A DNA stretch of 64,000 nt from Nocardiopsis sp. CNR-923 (GCF_001942255.1 NZ_MKKC01000153.1:88294-152293), one strand, 5' to 3'. Counted from the stretch's first letter, positions 10,281 through 18,453 are shown. A program made the numbers and translations. The notes: a model not told the origin generated them from the letters alone.

Positions 10281-11613
10281 TGGTCGCGCTCACCTTCTCG
10301 TTCGCCACCGCGAGCAGCACGGACGCCACGCGGCTCAGATCGCCGTGGGGGTCGGCGGGGGCCCCGGGCGCGTGGTGGTCGGCGCCACTCGTTTCGTCGG
10401 GGTGTGTCCGGCTGTAGTCGTCATTGTCCTGGATCAGGGGGACACGCTCGTCCGTGTCGGCTCCGTAGCGGGCGGCGGCGGCGGTGAGCCGTCGGCGCCC
10501 GGGCCCGCCGCGGAGGAGCCCGAGGTCGGCCAGCAGGGCGAGCACCCGTGCGCGCAGCCGGTCCGGGTCGGGGACCTCGGGTCCGGCGGTGCGGGCCCAC
10601 TCGGCCCGTTCGGGGGTCCCGTGGGCGCACAGGACGTCGAGCGCGCCCTCCAGTTGGGCGTCGGAAACGGAGACGGAGGTGGCGGGGCGACCGGGGTGCA
10701 GGCGGCCGGACAGGTGTCGGACGAGGGACAGGGCGGCCTGGCCGACGGGGTCGTCGGAGGGGAAGTCGGGGCGGGGAGCGGTCTCGTCGGGGAACACCAG
10801 CGCCACGCCCTCGGCGCGGACCTCGGTGTCGGCGCCGAGGAGGTTGCCGAGCGCGGCGGCCGCGCGCCACTGGTGGGCGGCGAGACGGTCGCGCTGGCGG
10901 TCGGGCAGGTCCTCGCGGTAGACGACGGCGGTCTCGGCGAGGAGGCGCCGCAGTGCGATCTCACCCGCGTGGTCGCCGGAGGGGTCGGTGTCCGCGGCCT
11001 CGGCGAGGTAGGTGTCGGGGGTGTCGCCCGCGCGGGGCGGGTGGACGGCGACGGCGCGCAGGACCTGGGGTTCGGGGCGTAGTCGGGTGTCGGCGGTGGC
11101 GTCGTCGCGGTGGTCGGCGAGGGTTCCGTGGACCTCGGTGAGTGCGCCGAGGTCGACCAGGCGGGTCAGGGCGGCGCAGAACGCGCGGCGCTCACCGAGT
11201 CCGAGGGCGGGGTCTGCGTCGACCCCGGCCTCGCGAGCGGCCGAGCGGACGCCGGCGGCCAGGTTCAGGACGGAGACGGTCTCGCTCTCCTCCAGCAGGA
11301 CGGCGAGGGACAGCGCGACATAGGTGTGGACGCGCGGGGTGAAGCGGGTGCCGGTGTGCCGGGTGTGCGGCCGGGTGACCTCCGTGACGAGGCCGCGCTT
11401 GGCGAGCCGGGCGTGGTCGTCGGCGACGGTCAGCCGGTAGCCGAGCACGCGTTGGAAACGCTGCACGAGCCATTCCGCGTGGGAGTTGACGAGCGCGAAC
11501 TCGGCCGGGTGGCTGCGCGCGCTGATCAGCGGGTGCGCCATGAGGGCACGGGCGGCCGCCTGGCGCTCGCCGAGGAGGGCGGCGTCCTCGCTGTGGGTGT
11601 CCGTCTCCATCAC
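10234..11613 (-). CDS. jetB: JetB-like protein (TIGR02678/DUF2398)
   Basis: The 459-residue intact protein has the typical opening of the DUF2398 family: RQAAARALMAHPLISA, then a winged-helix region with FQRVLGYRLTVADDHARLAK and RVHTYVALSLAVLLE, and YREDLPDRQRDRL later. In Wadjet type II this is the MukE-like KITE subunit bridging the kleisin JetA and the ATPase JetC. It starts seven bases after the jetA stop and overlaps jetC by 47 bp, so the three form one operon. It is the only full-length, unshifted member of the set. The last 60 residues are acidic and low in complexity. Confidence 0.9.
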   Translation of the reverse strand: MMETDTHSEDAALLGERQAAARALMAHPLISARSHPAEFALVNSHAEWLVQRFQRVLGYRLTVADDHARLAKRGLVTEVTRPHTRHTGTRFTPRVHTYVALSLAVLLEESETVSVLNLAAGVRSAAREAGVDADPALGLGERRAFCAALTRLVDLGALTEVHGTLADHRDDATADTRLRPEPQVLRAVAVHPPRAGDTPDTYLAEAADTDPSGDHAGEIALRRLLAETAVVYREDLPDRQRDRLAAHQWRAAAALGNLLGADTEVRAEGVALVFPDETAPRPDFPSDDPVGQAALSLVRHLSGRLHPGRPATSVSVSDAQLEGALDVLCAHGTPERAEWARTAGPEVPDPDRLRARVLALLADLGLLRGGPGRRRLTAAAARYGADTDERVPLIQDNDDYSRTHPDETSGADHHAPGAPADPHGDLSRVASVLLAVANEKVSATSGDPGDEPDPRDGSD

Positions 11614-11619
11614 CCCCGT

Positions 11620-12696
11620 CTACAGGACCTCGCGCCGGTGCGCGGACAGGTCGATCGGTCCGGTGGTCTCGTTGTCGGGGTTGGCGGTCCCGTCGTGGGG
11701 AGGGGTGGCCGTGCCCTCCCGCGCGGGGTCACCTCGGCCGCCGACGGCCGAGGGTTGCGTGGTGTCGGACGTGACGACGGGGATGGGCCCGGTGACGGCG
11801 TCGGCCGCCGAGGCGGCGCGTGCGTCCTCCGTTCGGGCGAGCGGGTCCTCGGCAGCGGTCGAGCCGGGCGCCGCGCGCGGAGCGGGGTGCCCGGGGGACT
11901 GTTGGAGATCCCGGGACGGCTGCGACGGCGCGGACTCGCGCCAGCCGCGGAACCTGGGCTCCCGACCGTCGACGGGCGCTGGGGGTCCAGCTGGCTCCTG
12001 GGCGTCCGAGGGCACGGCGGGCGGCGGGGTCGGCTCCGGGGCGGCCGGAAGGTCGAGGACGTGCTGGTCGTAGGGGGTCACGCACAGCCGCAGCCCCGCG
12101 AGGGTGAGCTCACCGCCCTCCCCCAGCACCGTGACCTCCGCGCCGGGCGCGGAGAACACGTGCAGCCGGAGGGAGAACTCCAGGTCCCCGGCGGAGGTGG
12201 GGCGTCGGCTGGCGTCACCGGAGCCGAGGGCCGCGGTGAGCAACTCCATGAGGACCTCCATGCCCGGCCCGGACAGGTCCAGGCGGGCGCGGTCCCCGGT
12301 GGGCTCGGCGAGCAGCACACGGATCCGCGAGGCGCCCGCGCGGCGCCAGTGCGCGGAGGACTCGGCGGCGTCGCGCAACCGGGCCCGCTGGGCGCGGTGG
12401 TCGCGGACCGGCTCGGGCGGGCGGGTGCCGGGGCGCTCGGTGACCGTGCCGCGGTCCGGGTCCGCGTGCCACCAGCTGGTGGTGGCGGCGACGCCGTCGT
12501 CGGTGCGGCCCGCCAGACGCAGGTCGGAGTGCAGGCCGTAGGCGGCGGTCGCCAGCGCCTCGGCGCGGTCCGTGTCGGCTTCCTCGAACCACGAGGCCAG
12601 GCGCAGCAGGGCCGCGCGGCCGTGCCGTGGCACCGGCGGGTCGCCGAGGCCCTGTCCGTCGTCCGCGCGGTCGTCCGGCCGCTCCTTGAGTCCCAC
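11620..12696 (-). pseudogene. jetA: JetA-like protein, N-terminal half missing (TIGR02677/DUF2397)
   Basis: The 358 residues match the C-terminal part of DUF2397 proteins: GRAALLRLASWFEEADTD, AYGLHSDLRL, the motif AATTSWW, and later DLEFSLRLHVF. Family members are about 500 residues and have an N-terminal winged-helix/helical region of about 250 residues that is not here. An in-frame TGA lies just upstream of 12696 and only 136 bp separate it from the next gene, so frameshift repair cannot restore the missing part. JetA is the kleisin that closes the JetBC ring, so loss of its N-terminus should disable a standard complex. The tail after residue 250 is Pro/Ala-rich. Deletion or misassembly are both possible. 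Confidence 0.75.
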
Positions 12697-12832
12697 AACT
12701 CAGCAGAGTAGAGACCTCACGGACACGCCACGCCCGGATCGGCCTCGCATGGTCCGGGTGGACCACCCCCATCACCCGTTCTGAGCAGGGATTATGTTCT
12801 TTTTCGGAAGTTTGGAGGGATTCCTGGGCGCG

Positions 12833-13315
12833 CTACTCCGGCGGCAGGTCCAGGCGGCCCCCGTCCGCCTGCTCCATCGCCTCGCGGGCCTCGTCGGGCA
12901 TGTCCCCGGCCGGGTCGCGGATCGTGTAGGCCGTGAAGTACTCGGTGCCGCCGACCTCTCGCGGATCGGAGAGTTCGATGTCCACCTCGTAGGGGTCGTC
13001 GGTGCAGTCGTGCTCGAAGCACCAGGTCCCGGACAGCTCACCGTGGCCCCGCGCGGTCTCGGCCGACCACTCCTCCCAGTTCATCCGGCCGAACGTGGTG
13101 AACTCGGTGGCCACGTAGTCGGTCGGGCGCTGGTCGTCGAATCCCTCGGGGTCGCCGTACCGGTTGAAGACGTAGGGGGCGCCGTTGGGGCCGCCGGTGT
13201 TCGGCGAGACGACCACGTCCGGGCTGGCGTCCTCGGGCTCCCTGGGTGTGGCGACCTGCTCCCCGCAGGCCGTCACCAGCAGCAGGACCGCGCCGCTCAG
13301 GAGAACACGCTTCAT
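12833..13315 (-). CDS. Putative lipoprotein
   Basis: The 160-residue product starts MKRVLLSGAVLLLVTACGE, a type II signal peptide with lipobox LVTAC, so it should be exported and lipidated. The ATG at 13315 follows GGAGGAGGTCGGA. The mature part is acidic, has a Cys pair (TWCFEHDC) and ends in EAMEQADGGRLDLPPE; I do not recognise a family. It lies between the truncated jetA and the tandem small secreted proteins on the same strand. Confidence 0.8.
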   Translation of the reverse strand: MKRVLLSGAVLLLVTACGEQVATPREPEDASPDVVVSPNTGGPNGAPYVFNRYGDPEGFDDQRPTDYVATEFTTFGRMNWEEWSAETARGHGELSGTWCFEHDCTDDPYEVDIELSDPREVGGTEYFTAYTIRDPAGDMPDEAREAMEQADGGRLDLPPE

Positions 13316-13361
13316 TCCGACCTCCTCCGTGTGCGCCCCATCATGCCCCCGAACCGCGGGA

Positions 13362-13389
13362 AGGCCCCCCAGCACACGCCGGGGGACCT
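13362..13389 (-). terminator. Hairpin after the small secreted protein genes
   Basis: On the minus strand a 9-bp stem (AGGTCCCCC paired with GGGGGGCCT, one GU pair) with an 11-base loop lies between the last small secreted gene and the lipoprotein gene. It probably separates the two transcripts. Confidence 0.5.
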
Positions 13390-13455
13390 CCGAACCGCAC
13401 TTTTCCGTCACTGTGGGACCGTCAGGCCCCGCCACCCAGGACTAGTACCTGTCTT

Positions 13456-13707
13456 CTAGTGGCTCAGGTTGAGGCTCTTGGGACCGTTGGTGCAGTCGCC
13501 CGTGGTCTGCGGAGACAGAACCGGGACGTTGACCGCCTTCAGGCCCACAGCCGCGCTGGTGTTGCACAGCTGAACGGGAACGACCTGCAGATTCTGGTTG
13601 TACTGCTGGTCGCCGCCGTGCGAGCCTGCGGAGGCCGGGGTGGCCATGAGGGCCGCCCCGAACGCGATCCCCGCGAGAGCGCCGGCCGCGGTGAGCTTTC
13701 GCAACAT
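13456..13707 (-). CDS. Small secreted two-cysteine protein, copy 4 of a tandem set
   Basis: An 83-residue protein with a Sec signal peptide (MLRKLTAAGALAGIAFGAAL, cleavage near TPASAG) and a mature part of about 55 residues: a GSHGGDQQYNQN segment, two alternating hydrophobic blocks around VVPVQLCN and VNVPVLSPQ, and Cys spaced in LCNTS...GDCTNG. The VPVLSPQ...C ending recalls streptomycete rodlins, and the two Cys with beta-rich blocks recall chaplins, but it is too short and different to be assigned to either. The role may be cell-surface or rodlet coating (inference). AGGAG precedes the ATG. Confidence 0.85.
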   Translation of the reverse strand: MLRKLTAAGALAGIAFGAALMATPASAGSHGGDQQYNQNLQVVPVQLCNTSAAVGLKAVNVPVLSPQTTGDCTNGPKSLNLSH

Positions 13708-13718
13708 GACCGGAGCTC

Positions 13719-13966
13719 CTAGTGGATGTTGGTGCTGGCGGGCCCGTTGACGCAGTCCCCCGTGGTCTGCGGCGACAGGATCGGGATGTTCACGCCGGCC
13801 AGGAGACCCACGGCCAGCTCGGTGTTGCAGAGCTGGACGGGGATGACCTGCAGGTTCTGGTTGAACTGCTGGTCGCGCCGTGCGAGGCGGAGGCGGGCGT
13901 GGCGGCCAGGACGGCGCCCAGGGCGATTCCGGCGACGGCGCCGGCGGTGGTGAGCTTGCGCAGCAT
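13719..13966 (-). CDS. Small secreted two-cysteine protein, copy 3 (one frameshift)
   Basis: The signal peptide MLRKLTTAGAVAGIALGAVL and the start SHGG match the sister genes, but the frame is lost just after, where the sisters read GGTCGCCGCC/ACC and this copy reads GGTCGCGCC. Adding one C restores DQQFNQNLQVIPVQLCN, the second block NIPILSPQTTGDCVNG and the end STNIH at a TAG at 13719-13721. AGGAG precedes the ATG at 13966. Direct comparison with three intact neighbours makes the missing base almost certain. Confidence 0.8.
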
Positions 13967-13978
13967 GTCAGAGATCTC

Positions 13979-14227
13979 CTAGTCGATGTTGGTGGCGACC
14001 TGGCCGTTGGTGCAGTCGCCCGTGGTCTGCGGCGACAGAACCGGGATGTTCACGGCCACCAGGCCGACGGCCGCGCTGGTGTTGCACAGCTGGACCGGGA
14101 TTCCCTGGAGGTTCTGGTTGTACTGCTGGTCCCCACCGTGCGAGTGAGCGGAGGCCGGGGAGCCGGAGAGAACGACACCGAAAGCGGCACCAGCGACGAG
14201 GCCGGCAACACCGAGCTTACGCAGCAT
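13979..14227 (-). CDS. Small secreted two-cysteine protein, copy 2
   Basis: An 82-residue sister of the flanking genes: signal peptide MLRKLGVAGLVAGAAFG with cleavage near SPASA, then HSHGGDQQYNQNLQGIPVQ, LCNTSAAVGLVAVNIPVLS and DCTNGQVATNID. Both cysteines and the hydrophobic blocks are conserved. The ribosome binding site AGGG lies eight bases before the ATG. The start is separated from copy 1 by about 55 bp. Confidence 0.88.
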   Translation of the reverse strand: MLRKLGVAGLVAGAAFGVVLSGSPASAHSHGGDQQYNQNLQGIPVQLCNTSAAVGLVAVNIPVLSPQTTGDCTNGQVATNID

Positions 14228-14283
14228 TTGTATTACCCTTCAGAAAAGTTTGGAGAACTGTCTCGGCGAGCTAATTGCCGGAA

Positions 14284-14529
14284 CTAGCTGATGTTGGTGC
14301 CGATGGGCCCGTTGGTGCAGTCGCCCGTGGTCTGCGGCGACAGGATCGGGATGGTGACGGCAACCAGGCCGACGCTGCCGGTCAGGTTGCAGGACTGGAT
14401 CGGAACCACCTGCAGGTTCTGGTTGAACTGCTGGTCGCCACCGTGCGAGGCGTACGCGGGAACCCCCGTGAGGATCGCGCCCATCGCGGCACCGGCGACC
14501 AGGCCAGCAGCGGCCATCTTCTTGATCAT
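14284..14529 (-). CDS. Small secreted two-cysteine protein, copy 1 (promoter-proximal)
   Basis: An 81-residue member with signal peptide MIKKMAAAGLVAGAAMGAIL, cleavage near PAYA, and mature SHGGDQQFNQNLQVVPIQS, then CNLTGSVGLVAVTIPIL and DCTNGPIGTNIS. Sequence diverges from the other three mainly between the cysteines (SCNLTGSVG instead of LCNTSAAVG). GGGGGAAG precedes the ATG. A vegetative-type promoter lies about 80 bp upstream, so this gene probably heads a four-gene transcript. Confidence 0.88.
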   Translation of the reverse strand: MIKKMAAAGLVAGAAMGAILTGVPAYASHGGDQQFNQNLQVVPIQSCNLTGSVGLVAVTIPILSPQTTGDCTNGPIGTNIS

Positions 14530-14611
14530 GACTTCCCCCGAGAATCAATGCGAGGTGTTGACAGAAAAAGACGCAGGCGCTTCTTGCACCTGTGTCGCGG
14601 TGGACTGGTGC

Positions 14612-14640
14612 AATCATCATCCGGCCCCGGTTTTTGTCAA
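14612..14640 (-). promoter_or_regulatory. Promoter of the small secreted protein cluster
   Basis: TTGACA (complement of 14635-14640) is followed after exactly 17 bases by ATGATT (complement of 14612-14617). The -35 is perfect and the -10 weak. It points at copy 1 with a leader of about 75 nt. Confidence 0.6.
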
Positions 14641-15111
14641 CGCCGAAACTCGCAAAGGAATTTGCCCGATTTGTCGGCGACATTCCTTTTGTTCAGGGGG
14701 CGAATCCCTACCGAACTGACACTTTCCCATGACCGACGCCAATGCCGCGAATCCCGACGCGACACATCACGCCCGACGAGACGGGCGAATCCAACGAGAC
14801 CCACACGGAGCACACCCGCCAGAACGCCCCGGATCACCTACCCCACCGGCAAACCCGCAGCTCAGGAGCGTGCGAGGGGCAAGCTCGCGCCATACGGAGA
14901 CCACGACACGCCCATTACTGTGCGTAATTTACTCGTGACACTAACGCGATCGATTCGCGATCGGCCGAATCCCCCGGACCGGCCGAGTCGCCACCGGGAG
15001 TGACGCACGCCACTCCCTCCACGCGCCTCGGAGAACACACGGGTCGTACCCAGGCCACCCGTGCGTGACCGCCGACACACCGCATGGGCGATCAGGGACC
15101 CCGCGCACGCG
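14641..15111. other. Gene-free region upstream of the secreted protein cluster
   Basis: About 470 bp that is less GC-rich than the coding regions. I find no gene with a ribosome binding site or recognisable product on either strand. It may hold upstream regulatory sites for the divergent small secreted protein genes. Confidence 0.4.
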
Positions 15112-15155
15112 ACAGGCCCCGGTGATCAGCGTTTCCGCTGTTCACCGGGGCCTGT
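15112..15155 (-). terminator. Long hairpin downstream of tRNA-Tyr
   Basis: A 20-bp inverted repeat with one mismatch (15112-15131 with 15136-15155, loop TTTC) starts nine bases after the 3' end of tRNA-Tyr. It is a very stable intrinsic terminator candidate without a T-run. Confidence 0.75.
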
Positions 15156-15163
15156 TCCCAGGG

Positions 15164-15245
15164 TGGCAGGTGAAGGATTCGAACCTTCGAAGGCTAAGCC
15201 GACGGATTTACAGTCCGCTCCCATTGGCCGCTCGGGCAACCTGCC
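15164..15245 (-). tRNA. tRNA-Tyr (GTA)
   Basis: A class II tRNA of about 82 nt with acceptor GGCAGGT/ACCTGCC, anticodon GTA in GGACTGTAAATCC, a long variable arm and T-loop GGTTCGAATCC. A full 3' CCA is not encoded, unlike the two tRNA genes at 2.8-3.1 kb. Confidence 0.94.
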
Positions 15246-15478
15246 TGGGCTGCGGCGACGTGCTCGTCGCGACGCATCAACGAGAATAGCGGATGTTCGG
15301 CCCGAACCTGAAATCGATAACCCGAACGTCTTCCCAACAGGGTGTTCGGGCGTCCTGAGCAGCGCACGGCTAAGCTCGTGACCCCACCCGGCCGGAACCG
15401 TCGGCGCGGGCAGGACGAGACCGCGCGGGCGCCCACGAGCGCCCGCTACCCATGACAGACAACGGGGTGTGAGCGTAC

Positions 15479-15976
15479 GTGGCCGCCGAATCCAGTTTCG
15501 ACGTCGTGTCCAAACTCGACCGTCAGGAGGTCGACAACGCCCTGAACCAGGCGGGCAAGGAGCTGGCCCAGCGGTTCGACTTCAAGGGCACCGGAACCAC
15601 CATCGCCTGGCAGGGCGAGGACGGGGTCGAGATCAGGAGCGGCTCCGAGGAGCGGGCCAAGGCCGCCCTGGAGCTCTTCAAGGAGAAGCTGGTCAAGCGG
15701 AAGATCTCCCTCAAGGTCCTCGACCCCGCCGACGAGCCCAAGGTCTCCGGCAAGGAGTACCGCCTCCCCATCGGCCTCAAGGAGGGCATCACCTCCGAGG
15801 ACGCCAAGAAGATCTCCAAACTCATCCGCGACGAGGGCCCCAAGGGCGTCAAGGCGCAGATCCAGGGTGACGAGCTGCGCGTCAGTTCCAAGAAGAAGGA
15901 CGACCTCCAGAGCGTCATGAAGCTCATCGAGGCCAAGGACTTCGATCTGGCGCTCCAGTTCGTCAACTACCGGTAG
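15479..15976 (+). CDS. yajQ: YajQ family nucleotide-binding protein (DUF520)
   Basis: The 165-residue protein is a full-length YajQ: it starts MAAESSFDVVSKLDRQEVDN, has the typical FDFKGTGTTIAWQ and EYRLPIGLKEGITSEDAKKI segments and ends QFVNYR. YajQ proteins have two ferredoxin-like domains and bind nucleotides; in Xanthomonas and Pseudomonas relatives cyclic di-GMP binding was shown, but the role in actinobacteria is not established. GTG start at 15479. It stands alone, divergent from tRNA-Tyr. Confidence 0.95.
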   Translation: MAAESSFDVVSKLDRQEVDNALNQAGKELAQRFDFKGTGTTIAWQGEDGVEIRSGSEERAKAALELFKEKLVKRKISLKVLDPADEPKVSGKEYRLPIGLKEGITSEDAKKISKLIRDEGPKGVKAQIQGDELRVSSKKKDDLQSVMKLIEAKDFDLALQFVNYR

Positions 15977-16080
15977 GCCGCTCGTTCGGGTGTGCCCGGT
16001 CAGGTGTGCGCACACAGCGCGCGCGTTCCTGGAAGACCTCGGCGACCCCGTACTGACACAGGGCGCCCCCCAGGCATGCG

Positions 16081-16112
16081 GGACCCCGCCGTCCCCCGGA
16101 ACGGCGGGGTCC
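16081..16112 (+). terminator. Hairpin downstream of yajQ
   Basis: A perfect 12-bp stem (16081-16092 with 16101-16112, 8-base loop) about 105 bp beyond the yajQ stop. It lies between convergent genes and could serve both strands. Confidence 0.6.
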
Positions 16113-16261
16113 TGTCACCGAGGACGGAACTCCCGGTGACGGTGTCCGCGCGTCGCCTCTGCCAGGGCGTGGTTGTCGGCGAGCGGGCGGGCCGGTTGCC
16201 GCGCCCCGGGGGGTGTCGACCACTTCCCCACAGGGGATGTTGGAACCCGGGGCGCGGGGGT

Positions 16262-16549
16262 CTAGCTGGCTCTGCGAGGGGGCGCTATCCGTCGGTCGGG
16301 TGCGGTCAGCTTGGCCACGAACCGCACGAGTGAGGGCTCAAGGATCGTCGGCTCCACAGCGGCGTAGGGGTCCACGTGGGTGGCCCACCACAAGCACGGG
16401 GTCTTCCGGATGCTGTACCGGTCGCCGAACCACTCTCGGAGCGCGTCCAGGACGAGCGCGTGGTCCCCGGGTGGGGCCATGTCGATGACGTGCGCCCACT
16501 CGCGGAGGGCGACCGTGTCGCCGGGGTCGGGGAGGCTCACCGCGTTCAC
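16262..16549 (-). CDS. Small hypothetical protein next to the Scr1-type regulator
   Basis: A 95-residue product starting MNAVSLPDPGDTVALREW, with VLDALREWFGDRYSIRKT and the motif PCLWWATHVDPYAA. I do not recognise the family. The GTG at 16549 overlaps the stop of the preceding gene by four bases (GTGA), indicating coupling. In actinomycetes short orphan genes of this kind commonly neighbour Scr1/DUF397 regulators; the function is unknown. Confidence 0.6.
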   Translation of the reverse strand: MNAVSLPDPGDTVALREWAHVIDMAPPGDHALVLDALREWFGDRYSIRKTPCLWWATHVDPYAAVEPTILEPSLVRFVAKLTAPDRRIAPPRRAS

Positions 16550-16928
16550 CGGTCCACCCCCAACGCGAGGGCTTCGCGCACGAGGTCGGCCAGTTCGGCG
16601 AACTCGCCACGCTGGGGCGGGACAGTGCGGGGGCGGGTCCTCCCCCACGCGCGGAACGCCGGACGCACGGGGCTGTACCGGCGCGGGTCGTCGGGGTCGT
16701 CCATCGTGATCGGGCAGGGTCCGGGCTCCACGGGGACACGGGAGCGGCGCGGGCGCGAGGACGGGCGGACAGCGGGGGTACCGGGGAGGCGACCGCCAGC
16801 AGGGCCGTGAGCCCTTCGAACTGGCGTCGCGTGGCCGGTGCGGCATCGGGCACGGGGCGCCGGTGGCGTCCGTGCGGGGTGTGTGCGGCGCGTGGGAACA
16901 GCGCCCGGAACAGGGCGATAAGGTGCAT
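16546..16928 (-). CDS. Hypothetical protein, divergent from the HTH gene (probable frameshift)
   Basis: The ATG at 16928 has AGGAG nine bases upstream and starts MHLIALFRALFPRAAH. The first frame is plausible to about 16730 (RRQFEGLTALLAVASP), and the frame that continues plausibly (CPITMDDPDDPRRYSP, then GEFAELADLVREALALGVDR) ends at the TGA at 16546. I join them by one shift near 16735. Alternatively the second part is a separate 61-residue gene starting at 16731. No known domain. It is coupled to the next gene and divergent from the regulator at 17111. Confidence 0.45.
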
Positions 16929-17110
16929 GTGTCAGCGCTCCTGGTAAGCGTTGGCCATAGCCCCGGGAGTCGTGCTACCGACTCGCCGGGGTCTGTTGTG
17001 CAGGCGTCTTTCAAGCTCCTAAGGTGCCGTGAACTGCGTACTTCCAGAAGCTCTCTACGTGTTTCAGAAATCTCGGGGCAGTGCCGGGAATCCCGTGTCA
17101 TGATCCGTTC

Positions 17111-17878
17111 ATGCCTGCCGAGAGTTTCCCCTCAGCCCTCACCCGGCTACGTCGTCTCTCGGGGATGACACAAGCCCAGCTAGCGCGCGCGGCCAATCTC
17201 AGCGAGGCAGCCGTGAGCCGCTACGCCCGGGGCGTGTCCACACCTGACAAGCCGTATGTGAAACGCCTAGACGACGCCGTGGGCGCTGACGGTGAACTCA
17301 TGGCGGCGTGGACACAGCAGACTTCGAAGAACGCGCTACCGGCGTTCATGCGGTCTGTGTCCCGCTTGGAAGAGGAAGCGGTATCCGTCGACGCCTTGTC
17401 GCCGCTGATTCTGCCGGGATACGTCCAGCACCCGGACTACGCCCGCCACGTCATCAGAGACGGTCAACCTCTCCTGGAATCCGAGGAGATCGACCGTTGG
17501 GTAGAGGCCAGGTGTGCGCGTTTGCAGGACCTGACCCAACACCACCACCTGAGGTCAATGTCCGTGCTGTTCCCGGCCGCCGCACTGGACTGTGTCCCAC
17601 GGGACGTGACGGCACGGCAGGTGGAACACCTGCGAGCCTTGGACGGCGTCACCGTACACGTGTTGCCCCCGGCACGGTATCTGCCGGGGTTGACCTCACC
17701 GACGCAGCTCTACCGCCTGCGTGACTCCACCGCCGTTGCCGTGACGGAACACCTGGCCGGTAACGTCATCTTGGGAGCGGACAGGATGCCGCGAATGGAA
17801 GCCTTGCACCGGAGGGCACTCGCAGCGAGCCTGCCGCAACCCGAGTCTTTCGAGCTTCTGGAGAGGTACCGCCAGTGA
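17111..17878 (+). CDS. Scr1-type HTH regulator (XRE HTH + DUF5753)
   Basis: Residues 5-60 form an XRE helix-turn-helix (MTQAQLARAANLSEAAVSRY); the rest is a DUF5753 domain with PGYVQHPDYARHVI, VLFPAAALDCVP and VTVHVLPPARYLPGL. The ATG at 17111 starts MPAESFPSALTRLRRLSGM, as in relatives; an upstream ATG at 17081 adds unconserved residues. In streptomycetes such proteins (WhiJ-like) regulate development or antibiotic production together with a DUF397 partner, which follows here with a 4-bp overlap. Confidence 0.9.
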   Translation: MPAESFPSALTRLRRLSGMTQAQLARAANLSEAAVSRYARGVSTPDKPYVKRLDDAVGADGELMAAWTQQTSKNALPAFMRSVSRLEEEAVSVDALSPLILPGYVQHPDYARHVIRDGQPLLESEEIDRWVEARCARLQDLTQHHHLRSMSVLFPAAALDCVPRDVTARQVEHLRALDGVTVHVLPPARYLPGLTSPTQLYRLRDSTAVAVTEHLAGNVILGADRMPRMEALHRRALAASLPQPESFELLERYRQ

Positions 17879-18054
17879 ACGCGTGGCAGTGGCACAAGAG
17901 CAGTTACAGCGGTTCGGAGTCCACGTGTGTGGAGGTGCGCGAGCACGCACACGGCGCGGACGTCCGAGACACCGAACACTCGGAAATGGGACACCTCTCG
18001 GTTCCCGCCCGTGAGTGGGCGGCCTTGCTCGCCGGGTTGCGCGGACAGTCGTAG
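17875..18054 (+). CDS. DUF397 protein
   Basis: A 59-residue protein with the signature WHKSSYSGSESTCVEV and a C-terminal VPAREWAALLAGLRG. DUF397 proteins are the usual small partner of Scr1/WhiJ-type HTH regulators and are thought to modulate them. The GTG at 17875 overlaps the HTH stop (GTGA), so the two are co-translated. Length is typical. Confidence 0.92.
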   Translation: MNAWQWHKSSYSGSESTCVEVREHAHGADVRDTEHSEMGHLSVPAREWAALLAGLRGQS

Positions 18055-18093
18055 CTGTACGCGTGTGGGACTCCCCCTGCCCGGGCAGAGTGC

Positions 18094-18120
18094 ACCCCCG
18101 GTCATGAGTTGACCGGGGGT
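18094..18120 (+). terminator. Intrinsic terminator after the HTH/DUF397 pair
   Basis: A perfect 11-bp stem (18094-18104 with 18110-18120, five-base loop) followed by TTTCGT, 40 bp after the DUF397 stop. Confidence 0.75.
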
Positions 18121-18404
18121 TTCGTCGTGTTCGGCCAGCGGCTGCCGAGATCGCCCGACAGGCTTCCGGGACAGTCGATCCTTACCGCGAGACTTCCCCG
18201 GGGTTCGGGAAGTCCTGGAAGCGGCGTAGGAACCGTCGTCCGACAGGGCACATCCAGGGCACACGGCGTTGGGATCTAGTGAAATCCAGCGAGACCCGAT
18301 GAGAGCCATGATCCCCGTTGAGAAACGGTGTCGGGGACGAAGTCCCAGGTGGCTCCGTCCCCGTTCGCACCACGTCGACCACCGGTGGCGGCCGGGCGCG
18401 CACA
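18121..18404. other. Gene-free stretch between convergent genes
   Basis: About 280 bp between the DUF397 and htpX terminators. I see no gene, repeat or promoter here. Confidence 0.4.
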
Positions 18405-18446
18405 CACGGCCGTCCTGGCTCCCGGCCGGAAGGCAGGGCGGCCGTG
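18405..18446 (-). terminator. Hairpin downstream of htpX
   Basis: A 13-bp stem with one GU pair (18405-18417 with 18434-18446) starting eight bases after the htpX stop on the minus strand. Confidence 0.6.
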
Positions 18447-18453
18447 ACCCGTC

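Noticed and set aside
12833..13435. An upstream start for the lipoprotein gene (200 residues)
   Set aside because: The extension has no ribosome binding site and would bury the lipoprotein signal peptide; the ATG at 13315 has GGAGG.
13456..14529. Calling the four small secreted proteins chaplins or rodlins
   Set aside because: Two Cys and beta blocks fit loosely, but length and spacing differ from both families, so I only note the resemblance.
14930..14990. A near-palindromic GATCGATTCGCGATC region as an operator
   Set aside because: The arms do not match on inspection and no gene start is close in the right orientation.
17081..17110. Start of the Scr1-type regulator at the ATG at 17081
   Set aside because: The ten extra residues are not conserved and the ATG at 17111 gives the usual family start.
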